Of a DNA stretch of 64,000 bases, positions 9,099-17,283 are shown piece by piece; positions within the stretch are counted from its first letter, which is position 1, and each line of letters opens with the position of its first letter. Below the pieces are notes generated by a model that saw only the letters and a list, made by a program, of their open reading frames with translations, did no database searches and was not told the origin of the DNA. Source of the DNA: an uncultured Lachnospiraceae bacterium (GTDB taxonomy: Bacteria > Bacillota > Clostridia > Lachnospirales > Lachnospiraceae); the NCBI GenBank assembly GCA_947644545.1, contig CANRZW010000005.1, positions 83,205-147,204 of the forward strand, given 5' to 3'. Both the position numbers and the translations under genes were made by a program.

Positions 9099-9842
9099 AT
9101 GAAAAAGACGATCATTGTCATGCCGGTAGCCAACGAGGAAGACACCATGGAGCAGATCCTGGATGAAATTCTTGCGCTGCCTTATGACAACTTACATATT
9201 TATCCGGTGATTGACGGCTATTCCAGGGATCGGACAGAGGCAATCATCCGGAAGAAAGCCGAGGAGAATACCCGGGTAAAATGTATTTATTATAAGGAAT
9301 CCAAAGGTGTGATCAGCTGTTATCTGGAGGGTTTTCGACAGGCTTTGGCAGACGGGGCGGAACAGATTCTGGAGATGGACGGCGGCGGAAGCCATCTGCC
9401 TGCAGAAATTCCCCAGTTTCTTGAGAAGATGTCGGAAGGATATGACTGTGTATGGGGATCACGGTTTATGGAAGGCGGTTCCATGCGCAAACAGCTTTTA
9501 TACAGAAGAATCTTAAGCCAGGGCGGCACGATTCTGGCCAATCTGGTGCTGGGAACAAAGCTGCGGGATATGACGAGCGGGTTTGAAGGCTTCCAGCGTA
9601 AAGTTTTGGCAAATATGAATCTGGATGCGTTTTTATCAACGGGACATATGTATCAGACAGAAATGCGTTTCTATTGCAGGAATCTGCGCACTATTGAGGT
9701 GCCGATCCATTATGTGGGAACGGCTTCCAGCTTAAAGGGCAGTTCCGTAACGGAAGCGCTGCGCCTGTTATTTCAACTGAAAAAGAATGAGCGTCGGGTG
9801 GTCCCTCGCCGGACAGATTCGCACGCTGAGAATGGAGCTTGA
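9099..9842 (+). CDS. Family 2 glycosyltransferase, polyprenyl-phosphate sugar synthase-like
   Basis: A 247-residue GT2 protein resembling dolichyl/undecaprenyl-phosphate mannosyl- or glucosyltransferases. It shows IIVMPVANEEDTMEQ at the N-terminus, an EMDGGGSHLPAEIPQFL block where these enzymes have their metal-binding Asp, WGSRFMEGGSM, and RDMTSGFEGFQRKVL. There are no C-terminal membrane helices, as in the soluble DPM1 type. Such enzymes load a sugar onto a lipid phosphate carrier for use outside the cell. A GT-C-like membrane protein at 11185 would be the natural user of that donor. The next gene starts 8 bases after this one ends. Confidence 0.85.
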   Translation: MKKTIIVMPVANEEDTMEQILDEILALPYDNLHIYPVIDGYSRDRTEAIIRKKAEENTRVKCIYYKESKGVISCYLEGFRQALADGAEQILEMDGGGSHLPAEIPQFLEKMSEGYDCVWGSRFMEGGSMRKQLLYRRILSQGGTILANLVLGTKLRDMTSGFEGFQRKVLANMNLDAFLSTGHMYQTEMRFYCRNLRTIEVPIHYVGTASSLKGSSVTEALRLLFQLKKNERRVVPRRTDSHAENGA

Positions 9843-9849
9843 TCATACT

Positions 9850-11073
9850 ATGGAAAAAGTAAAATATCTGATTCTTGGCGCCGGCCCTTCGGGCCTTACG
9901 CTGGCAAATCGATTGAAGGATCTGGGCGAAACCAATTTCCTGATTCTGGAGAAGGAGCAGGAGGCAGGAGGCCTGTGCCGTTCCGTGACGGTGGACGGCA
10001 GTCCCTTTGATATCGGCGGCGGTCATTTTCTGGATGTGAGAAGACCGAACGTCAATGCATTCCTGTTCCGGTTTATGCCGCAGGAGGAGTGGGATCTTTA
10101 TACGCGGGACAGCCGGATCCGGGTGGACGGTATGGAGATTGGCCATCCGCTGGAGGCTAATATCTGGCAGTTTGACTTGCCAGAACAGGTATCCTACCTG
10201 ACTTCCATCGCAAAGGCCGGCTGTAATCTGGATGCCCCCATGCCGGAGCGGTTCGTAGAGTGGATCGTCTGGAAGCTGGGTCAGCGGATCGCCGATCACT
10301 ATATGCTTCCTTACAATCAGAAGATGTTTGCCGACGAACTGGACGAACTGGGAACTTATTGGCTGGAAAAGCTGCCGAACGTGAGTTTTGAGGAAACCCT
10401 TTTGTCCTGTCTTACGCACAAACCCTATGGAACACAGCCGGGCCATGCATCCTTCTATTATCCGAAGAAATATGGCTATGGAGAAGTGTGGCTGCGCATG
10501 GCGCAAGAACTGTCACCGCAGGTTCTGTACGGAATGGAGGCCGACATCCTGGACTGTGATAAGCGCAGAGTCAAAACGAAAACCGGCGAGATCTTTGAAG
10601 CAGAGCATGTGATCACCACGGTTCCGTGGCAAAGTTTCGGGCAGATTATCGGTATGCCGGAAGAAATCAGAGGATTGGCAGCCAAACTGAGATCAAGTGC
10701 CATAGAGACCCGTTACGTGCCGGATGATCTTCCTACGGCGGCACAGTGGATCTATGAGCCGGATCTGCAGGTTCCGTGGCACAGAATCCTGGTACGGCAC
10801 AACTTCTGTCCGGGAAGCAGAGGCTATTGGCTGGAGACACGCAAGGAACGAGTAGCGATGTTTGGCGATAAACCGGCGGCATATCATTATCTGAATGAAT
10901 ATGCTTATCCGCTGAATACTGTCGGTAAGCCGGAGGCAATGCAGAAACTGTCTGCGTTCTGCCAGGCGAGACAAATCTACGGCCTGGGACGCTGGGGCGA
11001 ACACTGCCACTACAATTCGGATGCAGTGGTGGAACTTGCCATGCAGTCTGCACAGCGGCTGGCGCTGCTATAA
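9850..11073 (+). CDS. FAD-dependent amine-oxidase/UDP-galactopyranose-mutase-like protein
   Basis: A 407-residue flavoprotein beginning with a Rossmann FAD motif, LILGAGPSGLTLANRL, then an E-rich FAD ribose site LEKEQEAGGLCRSV and FDIGGGHFLDVR. These are shared by protoporphyrinogen-oxidase-like amine oxidases and UDP-galactopyranose mutases. The C-terminal segment with IYGLGRWGEHCHYNSDAVV is the usual closing FAD motif. Its place between a polyprenyl-phosphate sugar synthase and a GT-C-like protein suggests a role in making or altering a nucleotide sugar or glycan; that is inference. ATG 9850 has GGAG 12 bases upstream; an upstream in-frame ATG at 9787 lies inside the previous gene and would add sequence before the FAD motif. 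Confidence 0.75.
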   Translation: MEKVKYLILGAGPSGLTLANRLKDLGETNFLILEKEQEAGGLCRSVTVDGSPFDIGGGHFLDVRRPNVNAFLFRFMPQEEWDLYTRDSRIRVDGMEIGHPLEANIWQFDLPEQVSYLTSIAKAGCNLDAPMPERFVEWIVWKLGQRIADHYMLPYNQKMFADELDELGTYWLEKLPNVSFEETLLSCLTHKPYGTQPGHASFYYPKKYGYGEVWLRMAQELSPQVLYGMEADILDCDKRRVKTKTGEIFEAEHVITTVPWQSFGQIIGMPEEIRGLAAKLRSSAIETRYVPDDLPTAAQWIYEPDLQVPWHRILVRHNFCPGSRGYWLETRKERVAMFGDKPAAYHYLNEYAYPLNTVGKPEAMQKLSAFCQARQIYGLGRWGEHCHYNSDAVVELAMQSAQRLALL

Positions 11074-11184
11074 GAGTACGGCGTGCCTGCGAAGCGGATT
11101 AGATAGATAACGACAGCCGAAGCCTGTACCGCAGTAACAGCCGAATCATACATCCATACCAGATACGAGGGAATCACAGATAAA

Positions 11185-13371
11185 ATGAAAAAAGAAATAA
11201 TCCGTAAAATAATCTATACGCTCATACTTTTCCTGTTTTTTGGCGCCGTTATGCTTTTGCTGACCCATACGGCCCAGAACGGGATGCAGACCACACAGAT
11301 TCTGCCGGGTATCAATCCGGACCCTGTTTATGTGGAATGCGAGCCAGGAGAGACACTGGAAGTCATGCTGACGGCGAAAGAAGATTTTCAAGTCAGCGGT
11401 TTTCCGGTTCTTCTGGTCAATATCGCCGAGGACAGCAGAGGGACGCTGCGGTTTACGGTAACCGACGATACTTCCAGCATTCTGGTCAGCCAGGTGATTC
11501 CGGTTAAGACCATTACCCCGGGGAAATGGTTTACGATTGCCGGAGCCATGTCTTTTACGGCCGGGCAGTCCTATAAGCTGTCTGTCTTCGCGGACGGAAG
11601 CGCGCCGTATTTTATGCAGGTGCCGGAGGGAGAGGGAGCCATTCTGCCTTTTACCGAACAGGTCATCAGGGACGGCGCAACTTTGGAATGCGGCATTTCT
11701 CTTGGAATTGATCGGGTAGTGCCCGTCAGGATGACTTATGGGGATATTTTTTACTATTCGATACCGTTTTCCGTACTGTTTACCCTGACCGGACTGCTGT
11801 GTATCTGGGCCGGCAGGCGGAAGGTGTGGACGGCTGTCTCCAGGCTGAGGATGCCGGCAGGCGCATTTGTCGACAAGTACGGCAATGATTTGTTCCTGGT
11901 GTTGTTGTTTTTGGGTATCTGTGTGAGCATTTATTCCCGGGCTTATCTGAAAGGAGCCTATATTTCGGCGGATTCGGCCGGATATCTGCGGGAAGCCGTG
12001 AATCTGGCGGCGGGAAACGGATTCTCTTATGATGGTCTGGCCGGATATGATACCTGGTTTGCTAACTGGCCGATCCTGTATCCGGCGCTGATTGCGGCAG
12101 TGATGTTTGTTACCGGGACCGGAGCTTATCTGGCCTCCAAGATCGTAGCCATGGTGACGGCCGGGCTGATCCTGCTTGTGTTTCGTAAATGCTTTGGTAA
12201 AGATGCATGGCTATATGGCCTGTGTCTGACCAATATCGGTTATCTGAATCTGAGCTATTATACGTGGAGTGAGATTCCGTTTATGCTGTTCATGCTTTTG
12301 TTTGCCCTGCTTTTTGCCAAAGTGCTGCAGGAGGAGCATCCTGCATGGGGATGGTATGCCGGCCTGGGAGCTGCGGGCATCTGCTGCTTTCTGACCAGAT
12401 ATTACGGCATCTTTGTGTGGATCGTGACAGGACTGTATCTGCTCATACTGTTTGCATCTTACCGAAAGACAAGAGAGCGGGCGGTCTTATCCAAGCTTGC
12501 TGCGATGACGGTGACGGCGTTTATATCAGGTGCTTTGAGTATGATATACCTTCTTGTAAATAAGATGAAGAACGGTATGGCGTCCGGGGTGAGCCGTACC
12601 ATGTGGTGGGACGATTACCGAATCCTGACGGATGATCTGATTGAGAGCCTGCTGACAGAATTTTTCAATATCTTTTCCATGCAGATTCCGGATTTGGTGG
12701 AGGGCTTCCCCTACCAGATCAAGGTCTTTGTAGTGGCAGGCATTCTGGCAGGAATTGGCTGGCTGATCGTCAGAAACTGCCGGCATTTCACGAGAGAATC
12801 CGTGCTGATCGTGATGGCGGTGGTCTATGATGTGGTCTTTATCGGTATCCGCTATGTCTCTTCGATGGACAGCTTTTATTTCCGCTTCTTTGAACCGGCA
12901 ACTTTCCTGCTATGTATAGCGCTGATCAGCCTGTTGCTGCCGTACCTGAGGGGCAGAAAGGGATTTCGTTATTTTGCCGGAATGGTGACCTTGCTGCTTG
13001 TGACTGCGGTGTGGTCCGTCTTTGCAAACGGCGGCATGGACCGGCAGGATCCTTATTATCCGGCATTGGAAGCGCAGTGGGAGGAAGCTTATAAGGGGAT
13101 TCCCGCAAAGTCTGTGGTAATCTTCAATGATATCGACTTCCGGTCTTCCTATTACCGTCCTGATGTGGTGGAGGGAACCGTCACGCCGGGAGATGAGTTT
13201 ACGGATCTGCAGCATACTTATTATGGTTCCGACTATTTATGTATTCGGGCAGAATTTGCAAAGACCATGCTGGAATCCGGGGAATATCACAGCAGTGTGG
13301 CAAAGAGGCTGCAGGCAGGAATGGAAGGGAAGACTGCGGCCGAGTTTGTCGTGATTTCCCTGCGGGAGTGA
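11185..13371 (+). CDS. Polytopic membrane protein, GT-C-type glycosyltransferase-like
   Basis: A 728-residue membrane protein. Helix 1 (about residues 8-28) is followed by an extracytoplasmic beta-rich domain of roughly 160 residues, then about ten further hydrophobic segments, then an external C-terminal domain. The loop after the next helix reads ISADSAGYLREAVNLAAGNGFSYDG, resembling the first external loop of GT-C enzymes (PMT/ArnT/GT39 group), where an acidic residue binds the acceptor or metal. Together with the GT2 enzyme at 9099 it could transfer a lipid-linked sugar to a cell-surface acceptor. The substrate is unknown. The N-terminal extracytoplasmic domain ahead of the GT-C loop is unusual. 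Confidence 0.65.
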   Translation: MKKEIIRKIIYTLILFLFFGAVMLLLTHTAQNGMQTTQILPGINPDPVYVECEPGETLEVMLTAKEDFQVSGFPVLLVNIAEDSRGTLRFTVTDDTSSILVSQVIPVKTITPGKWFTIAGAMSFTAGQSYKLSVFADGSAPYFMQVPEGEGAILPFTEQVIRDGATLECGISLGIDRVVPVRMTYGDIFYYSIPFSVLFTLTGLLCIWAGRRKVWTAVSRLRMPAGAFVDKYGNDLFLVLLFLGICVSIYSRAYLKGAYISADSAGYLREAVNLAAGNGFSYDGLAGYDTWFANWPILYPALIAAVMFVTGTGAYLASKIVAMVTAGLILLVFRKCFGKDAWLYGLCLTNIGYLNLSYYTWSEIPFMLFMLLFALLFAKVLQEEHPAWGWYAGLGAAGICCFLTRYYGIFVWIVTGLYLLILFASYRKTRERAVLSKLAAMTVTAFISGALSMIYLLVNKMKNGMASGVSRTMWWDDYRILTDDLIESLLTEFFNIFSMQIPDLVEGFPYQIKVFVVAGILAGIGWLIVRNCRHFTRESVLIVMAVVYDVVFIGIRYVSSMDSFYFRFFEPATFLLCIALISLLLPYLRGRKGFRYFAGMVTLLLVTAVWSVFANGGMDRQDPYYPALEAQWEEAYKGIPAKSVVIFNDIDFRSSYYRPDVVEGTVTPGDEFTDLQHTYYGSDYLCIRAEFAKTMLESGEYHSSVAKRLQAGMEGKTAAEFVVISLRE

Positions 13372-13409
13372 GGAAGAGGAATCTACACTGGTAAAAGAAC
13401 GAAGATCCG

Positions 13410-13418
13410 TGTTATAAT
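13410..13418 (+). promoter_or_regulatory. Extended -10 promoter for proA
   Basis: TGTTATAAT at 13410-13418 is an extended -10 element (TG-N-TATAAT) 34 bases before the proA start codon. No good -35 hexamer is seen at the usual distance, which extended -10 promoters tolerate. It would let proA be transcribed separately from the glycan block upstream. Confidence 0.55.
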
Positions 13419-13452
13419 ACCGGAAAAGTCAGGAACAGAAAAGAGGAGCCAT

Positions 13453-14700
13453 ATGGAATATTTAGATAATCTGGGACAAAAAGCCGTTGCGGCCAGGTAT
13501 GAATTGCAGAAACTGTCGACGGAAGACAAGAACAAGGCGCTGCGAAAAGCGGCGGCTGCCCTGACGGCGTCTGCGGAACGCATCTTAGCGGCAAACGATA
13601 AAGATTCTGAGATCGCGGCGGCAGGCGGCATGGCGGAGGGCCTGTTAGATCGGCTGAAACTGACGCCGGAACGCATCCAAAGCATGGCAGAGGGATTGTT
13701 ACAGATCGCCGCGTTAGAAGATCCGGTGGGTGAGGTGATGGAATCCTTTGAACGGCCCAACGGGCTGCACATCGATAAGGTCAGAGTGCCCATGGGGGTG
13801 ATCGGCATCATCTATGAAGCCCGGCCGAATGTGACGGCGGATGCTTTCGGCCTGTGTTTTAAGACCGGGAATACCGCGATCTTAAAAGGCGGCAGGGATG
13901 CGGCTTATTCGAATGCCGCCATCACGGAAGTAATCAGAGAGGCGCTTTGTGCAGAGCATATTACCGCGGATGCGGTACAACTGATCGAGGATAATGACAG
14001 GGCGGTTACGGCAGCTTTCATGAAGCTTAAAGACTACGTGGATGTGCTGATTCCCCGGGGCGGAGCGGGATTGATCCGTGCGGTAGTGGAGAACAGTACT
14101 ATCCCGGTGATCGAGACGGGCACAGGCAACTGCCATATCTTCGTGGACGAAGATGCGAACGTGGAACAGGCCGTGTCCATCATCATCAATGCCAAGACAC
14201 AGCGGATCAGCGTATGCAATGCCTGCGAATCTCTGCTGATCCATGAGAAGATCGCAGACAAGCTGTTACCGGCACTTGGATGTGCCCTGCGGGAAAAGAA
14301 CGTGGAAATGCGCGGTGACGAGCGGGTACGGGAACTGATCCCGGATGCCGGGAAAGCAACAGAAGAAGACTATGGCAGGGAATATCTCGATTACATCCTG
14401 TCCATGAAGACCGTAACGTCCGTAGACGAAGCCATAGCGCATATTAACCGCTATCATACGAAGCATTCCGATGCCATTCTCACCAGGAACAAGGAACATG
14501 CAGAACAGTTTCTGCAGGGCGTGGATTCCGCCTGCGTGTATGTCAATGCATCCACACGCTTTACGGACGGTTTTGAATTCGGGTTTGGTGCGGAGATTGG
14601 GATCAGCACGCAGAAATTACATGCCAGGGGGCCTATGGGGTTGAAGGAACTGACAACCTATAAGTATCTGATCCATGGAGACGGACAAATCAGAGGATAA
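13453..14700 (+). CDS. proA: Glutamate-5-semialdehyde dehydrogenase (gamma-glutamyl phosphate reductase)
   Basis: ProA reduces glutamyl-5-phosphate to glutamate-5-semialdehyde using NADPH, the second step of proline synthesis. The 415-residue length is normal. Visible family blocks are RPNVTADAFGLCFKTGNTAILKGG-type nucleotide-binding sequence around residue 120-140, LIPRGGAGLI, and the catalytic cysteine in the context RISVCNACESLLIH near residue 255. The C-terminus has NASTRFTDGFEFGFGAEIGIST, very typical. AGAGGAG precedes the ATG by 7 bases. proB is upstream at 7186, separated by four genes, three of which belong to an apparently unrelated glycan block. Confidence 0.96.
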   Translation: MEYLDNLGQKAVAARYELQKLSTEDKNKALRKAAAALTASAERILAANDKDSEIAAAGGMAEGLLDRLKLTPERIQSMAEGLLQIAALEDPVGEVMESFERPNGLHIDKVRVPMGVIGIIYEARPNVTADAFGLCFKTGNTAILKGGRDAAYSNAAITEVIREALCAEHITADAVQLIEDNDRAVTAAFMKLKDYVDVLIPRGGAGLIRAVVENSTIPVIETGTGNCHIFVDEDANVEQAVSIIINAKTQRISVCNACESLLIHEKIADKLLPALGCALREKNVEMRGDERVRELIPDAGKATEEDYGREYLDYILSMKTVTSVDEAIAHINRYHTKHSDAILTRNKEHAEQFLQGVDSACVYVNASTRFTDGFEFGFGAEIGISTQKLHARGPMGLKELTTYKYLIHGDGQIRG

Positions 14701-14711
14701 TCAGAAATAGA

Positions 14712-14740
14712 TTGACAGAGACTGGAAAATTTATTATTAT
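14712..14740 (+). promoter_or_regulatory. Sigma-A promoter of the arsR-type regulator
   Basis: TTGACA at 14712-14717 and TATTAT at 14735-14740 are separated by 17 bases, a near-consensus vegetative promoter. Transcription would begin around 14746, inside the candidate operator that follows. Confidence 0.75.
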
Positions 14741-14741
14741 A

Positions 14742-14763
14742 CATATGAACAGTTGAACATATG
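14742..14763 (+). promoter_or_regulatory. Candidate ArsR-family operator
   Basis: Two CATATG hexamers (14742-14747 and 14758-14763) bracket a tandem TGAACA-GT-TGAACA, giving a symmetric 22-base element starting one base after the -10 box. TGAACA with flanking ATAT is the type of half-site bound by SmtB/CzrA-like repressors, and the position over the transcription start fits metal-relieved autorepression. Assignment to the regulator gene downstream is inference. Confidence 0.55.
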
Positions 14764-14876
14764 TTGGATAAATCTTGCGTACTGTGGCTGCTTCCGCCTT
14801 CGGAAAGCCCCGGCAAAGCAAGTATATAAGCGGACTCGTCCGCTGGAAGTCTGTGAGAAAGGGAAGGTGACAGTGC

Positions 14877-15260
14877 ATGGAAGAAGACGGCAGGAGAGCA
14901 GAAAGTGTAAAGTCCGCTGCGGAGGGGGAATTGTCGGATGCGAGAGAGAATATTATCAGGAATATTCAGGAGCAGCAGCCAGATGATGAGATCCTCTATG
15001 ATCTTGCAGAATTATTTAAGGTGTTCGGGGATTCGACCAGGATCAAGATCCTGTATTCCATGTTTGAGAATGAGTTATGTGTCAACGATATCGCCAGACT
15101 GCTGAATTTGAGCCAGTCTTCCGTGAGCCATCAGCTGCGGATCTTAAAGACGTCGAAGCTGGTGAAGTTCAGACGGGAAGGCAAATCTATCTTTTATTCG
15201 CTGGATGACGAGCATGTGCGGGCGATCATCAGCATGGGGATGGAACATGTTGAAGAGTAA
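14877..15260 (+). CDS. ArsR/SmtB-family metal-sensing repressor
   Basis: A 127-residue winged-helix regulator. After a charged N-terminal stretch of about 35 residues the ArsR fold is clear: LAELFKVFGDSTRIKILYSM, then the recognition helix region LLNLSQSSVSHQLRILKTSKLV and the wing RREGKSIFYSL. The C-terminal helix has DDEHVRAIISMGMEHVEE. Aligned with CzrA this gives Asp, His and His at the alpha-5 metal positions and Glu at the fourth, pointing to zinc, cobalt or nickel sensing. The alpha-3 cysteine pair of CadC is reduced to a single Cys (ELCVND). A small HMA protein follows after 89 bases; no P-type ATPase is adjacent. Confidence 0.88.
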   Translation: MEEDGRRAESVKSAAEGELSDARENIIRNIQEQQPDDEILYDLAELFKVFGDSTRIKILYSMFENELCVNDIARLLNLSQSSVSHQLRILKTSKLVKFRREGKSIFYSLDDEHVRAIISMGMEHVEE

Positions 15261-15349
15261 CGTTAAGGTTCTCCAGCATTCGTTCATGAGCAAGAAAGCA
15301 TGGCAGCTGTTCAGGTAAATTGGAGAAGCCAGAAAACGGAGGAATCGGA

Positions 15350-15568
15350 ATGAACAAAACGTATAAGATCGAAGTAGATTGCGCCAACTGTGCAGAGAAG
15401 ATGCAGGAGGCGGCTAAGAAGACAGAAGGCGTGGCAGACGCTGTGGTCAGCTTTATGACGCAGAAGATGAAGGTAGAGTTTACTGAGGGCGCTGACGAGA
15501 AGGCGGTCATGAAGAAGGTGCTCAAGGCCTGCCGGAAGGTAGAGCCTGACTGCGAGATAGAATTATAA
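15350..15568 (+). CDS. Heavy-metal-associated (HMA) domain protein, stand-alone
   Basis: A 72-residue single-domain protein with the ferredoxin-like HMA fold. The metal-binding CxxC is in VDCANCAEKM near residue 11, and the rest (TEGVADAVVSFMTQKMKVEF) follows the beta-alpha-beta pattern. Proteins of this size act as copper- or zinc-handling chaperones, or are the separated N-terminal domain of a P1B-type ATPase. ACGGAGG precedes the ATG by 7 bases. An ArsR regulator lies directly upstream, but the ATPase usually found downstream is missing: the gene is closed by a terminator and a convergent uracil permease. Confidence 0.88.
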   Translation: MNKTYKIEVDCANCAEKMQEAAKKTEGVADAVVSFMTQKMKVEFTEGADEKAVMKKVLKACRKVEPDCEIEL

Positions 15569-15610
15569 AGATAATGGAATAGAAAAGTGCATGATCTTAA
15601 ACAGGAAAAA

Positions 15611-15660
15611 GAAGCCGCTGCAGGGTGTTGGTTACATACCCGGCAGCGGCGCTTTCTTTA
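15611..15660. terminator. Bidirectional terminator between HMA gene and uracil permease
   Basis: GCCGCTGC at 15614-15621 pairs with GCAGCGGC at 15643-15650. The outer sequence AAAGAA before the stem and TTTCTTT after it supply T-rich tails on both strands, as expected between convergent genes. Confidence 0.85.
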
Positions 15661-15666
15661 AGAGTG

Positions 15667-17043
15667 TTATTTCTTCTGCGGATTGAAGCTGACGCCTCTG
15701 TTGATATCTCCGCTTGGATTCGCACCGAAAGTATAATCGTTACCCGGCAGGACGGCATTCAGAAGGATACCCGCCAGCGCGGCGATTGCGAGAGAAGTCA
15801 ACGTGATGGAGGTGCCGCCCACGGTAAAGGTAAGACCACCGGAGAAACCGAGGCCGCATACGAGGATTACGGCAGCGATAATCAGATTCCTTGATTTCGT
15901 GAAATCCACTTTGTTTTCCACGATGTTTCTCACACCGATGGCGGAGATCATACCGTAGAGGATAAAGCTGACGCCTCCGATGATGGCCGAAGGAAGAGAG
16001 CCGATGATGGCGGCCATCTTCGGAATAAAGCTTAAGATGATGGCATACAGGGCCGCCAGACGGATCACCTTCGGATCGTGAACACCGCTTAATTCCAGCA
16101 CGCCTGTGTTCTCTCCGTAAGTCGTGTTGGCGGGGCCGCCAAACAGAGCCGAGAGAGAAGTGGCAAGGCCGTCACCGATCAGCGTGCGGTGCAGGCCGGG
16201 ATCCTGCAGGTAATTTTCACCAACGGTTGCGGAGATGGCGGAGATATCACCGATATGTTCCATCATCGTAGCCAGTGCAATGGGCGCCATCACCAGGATC
16301 GCCGTCACATCGAATTTGCAGATAAGGAACGGCGGCAGCCCCACGATAGAGGAGGAAGCGACGCCGGAAAAGTCCAGGATAGCGCTTCCGTCTGCGTTGG
16401 TAAAGCCTGCCGCATTCATGAGCAGCGCCACAAGATAAGAGATCACAACGCCGAGCAGAATGGGGATGATCTTCCACATGCCTTTGCCCCAGATATTAAA
16501 GATGACGATCACTGCCAGCGCGACCAGCGCCAATAACCAGTTAGAGGAGGCATTGTTCACTGCGGACGGAGCCAGACTTAAACCGATACAGATGATGATC
16601 GGTCCGGTCACCACAGGGGGCAGGAACCGCATGACCTGTTTCACGCCGACCAGTTTGATCACCAGTGCCAGGATCAGATACAGAATGCCGGCAACCACGA
16701 TACCGCCGCAGGCATAGGGCAGCTTCTCACCGTAGGTCATCCCGGCGAAGATACCGCTGTCTAAGTTTGCCACCGTGGCGAATCCGCCCAGAAAGGCGAA
16801 AGAGGAGCCGAGAAAAGCCGGCACTTTCAGCTTCGAGCAGACATGGAAAAAGAGGGTGCCGATTCCTGCAAAGAACAATGTTACCTGAATCGAAAGGCCC
16901 TCTCCGTTAAAATAGCTGTTGACCAGGATCGGTACAAGAATCGTCGCACCGAACATTGCGAACATGTGCTGCAGTCCAAGCAGCAGCATCTTGGGAACGC
17001 CAAGGCTCCTTGCGTCGCGAATGGTTTCAAAGTTGTTACTCAT
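15667..17043 (-). CDS. uraA: Uracil permease (NCS2 family)
   Basis: A 458-residue NCS2 nucleobase transporter with about 12-14 membrane segments. The N-terminus ends its leader with LGVPKMLLLGLQHMFAMFGATILVP, the usual opening of uracil permeases, and the family signatures FAGIGTLFFHVCSKLKVPAFLGSSFAF and a central LATMMEHIGDISAISATVGE are present; the Glu there is a conserved substrate/proton residue. Uracil rather than xanthine is favoured by the LGLQHM and HIGD motifs and by divergent upp next door, which converts the imported base to UMP. GAAGGGAG precedes the start codon on the minus strand. Confidence 0.93.
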   Translation of the reverse strand: MSNNFETIRDARSLGVPKMLLLGLQHMFAMFGATILVPILVNSYFNGEGLSIQVTLFFAGIGTLFFHVCSKLKVPAFLGSSFAFLGGFATVANLDSGIFAGMTYGEKLPYACGGIVVAGILYLILALVIKLVGVKQVMRFLPPVVTGPIIICIGLSLAPSAVNNASSNWLLALVALAVIVIFNIWGKGMWKIIPILLGVVISYLVALLMNAAGFTNADGSAILDFSGVASSSIVGLPPFLICKFDVTAILVMAPIALATMMEHIGDISAISATVGENYLQDPGLHRTLIGDGLATSLSALFGGPANTTYGENTGVLELSGVHDPKVIRLAALYAIILSFIPKMAAIIGSLPSAIIGGVSFILYGMISAIGVRNIVENKVDFTKSRNLIIAAVILVCGLGFSGGLTFTVGGTSITLTSLAIAALAGILLNAVLPGNDYTFGANPSGDINRGVSFNPQKK

Positions 17044-17100
17044 TATAAATCTCCCTTCTCATAATGTATCATCTGTTGGATTAACAGGTAGCCTAAAGAG

Positions 17101-17129
17101 ATTATAAAGACTGTAGTCCTTTTTGGCAA
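17101..17129 (-). promoter_or_regulatory. Promoter of the uracil permease gene
   Basis: Read on the minus strand, TTGCCA (17129-17124) and TATAAT (17106-17101) are separated by 17 bases. The leader to the start codon is only about 50 bases, with a short CTGTT-AACAG hairpin; it is too short for a full PyrR attenuator. Confidence 0.75.
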
Positions 17130-17166
17130 GCAAATTGTGAAACTCTGGGAAAACAGATAAAAGTTG

Positions 17167-17195
17167 TTGACTTAAACGTCAGAAATCATTACTAT
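17167..17195 (+). promoter_or_regulatory. Promoter of upp
   Basis: TTGACT at 17167-17172 and TACTAT at 17190-17195 with a 17-base spacer, about 90 bases before the upp start codon. It diverges from the permease promoter with 37 bases between the two -35 boxes. Confidence 0.7.
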
Positions 17196-17283
17196 CTATA
17201 GATAGGAGTAACCATAGAAGATACTTGTACCCGCTTGTCAGGGGCAGGAAACATTTGTGTCGGGGAAGAAAAGAGGACGAAAG

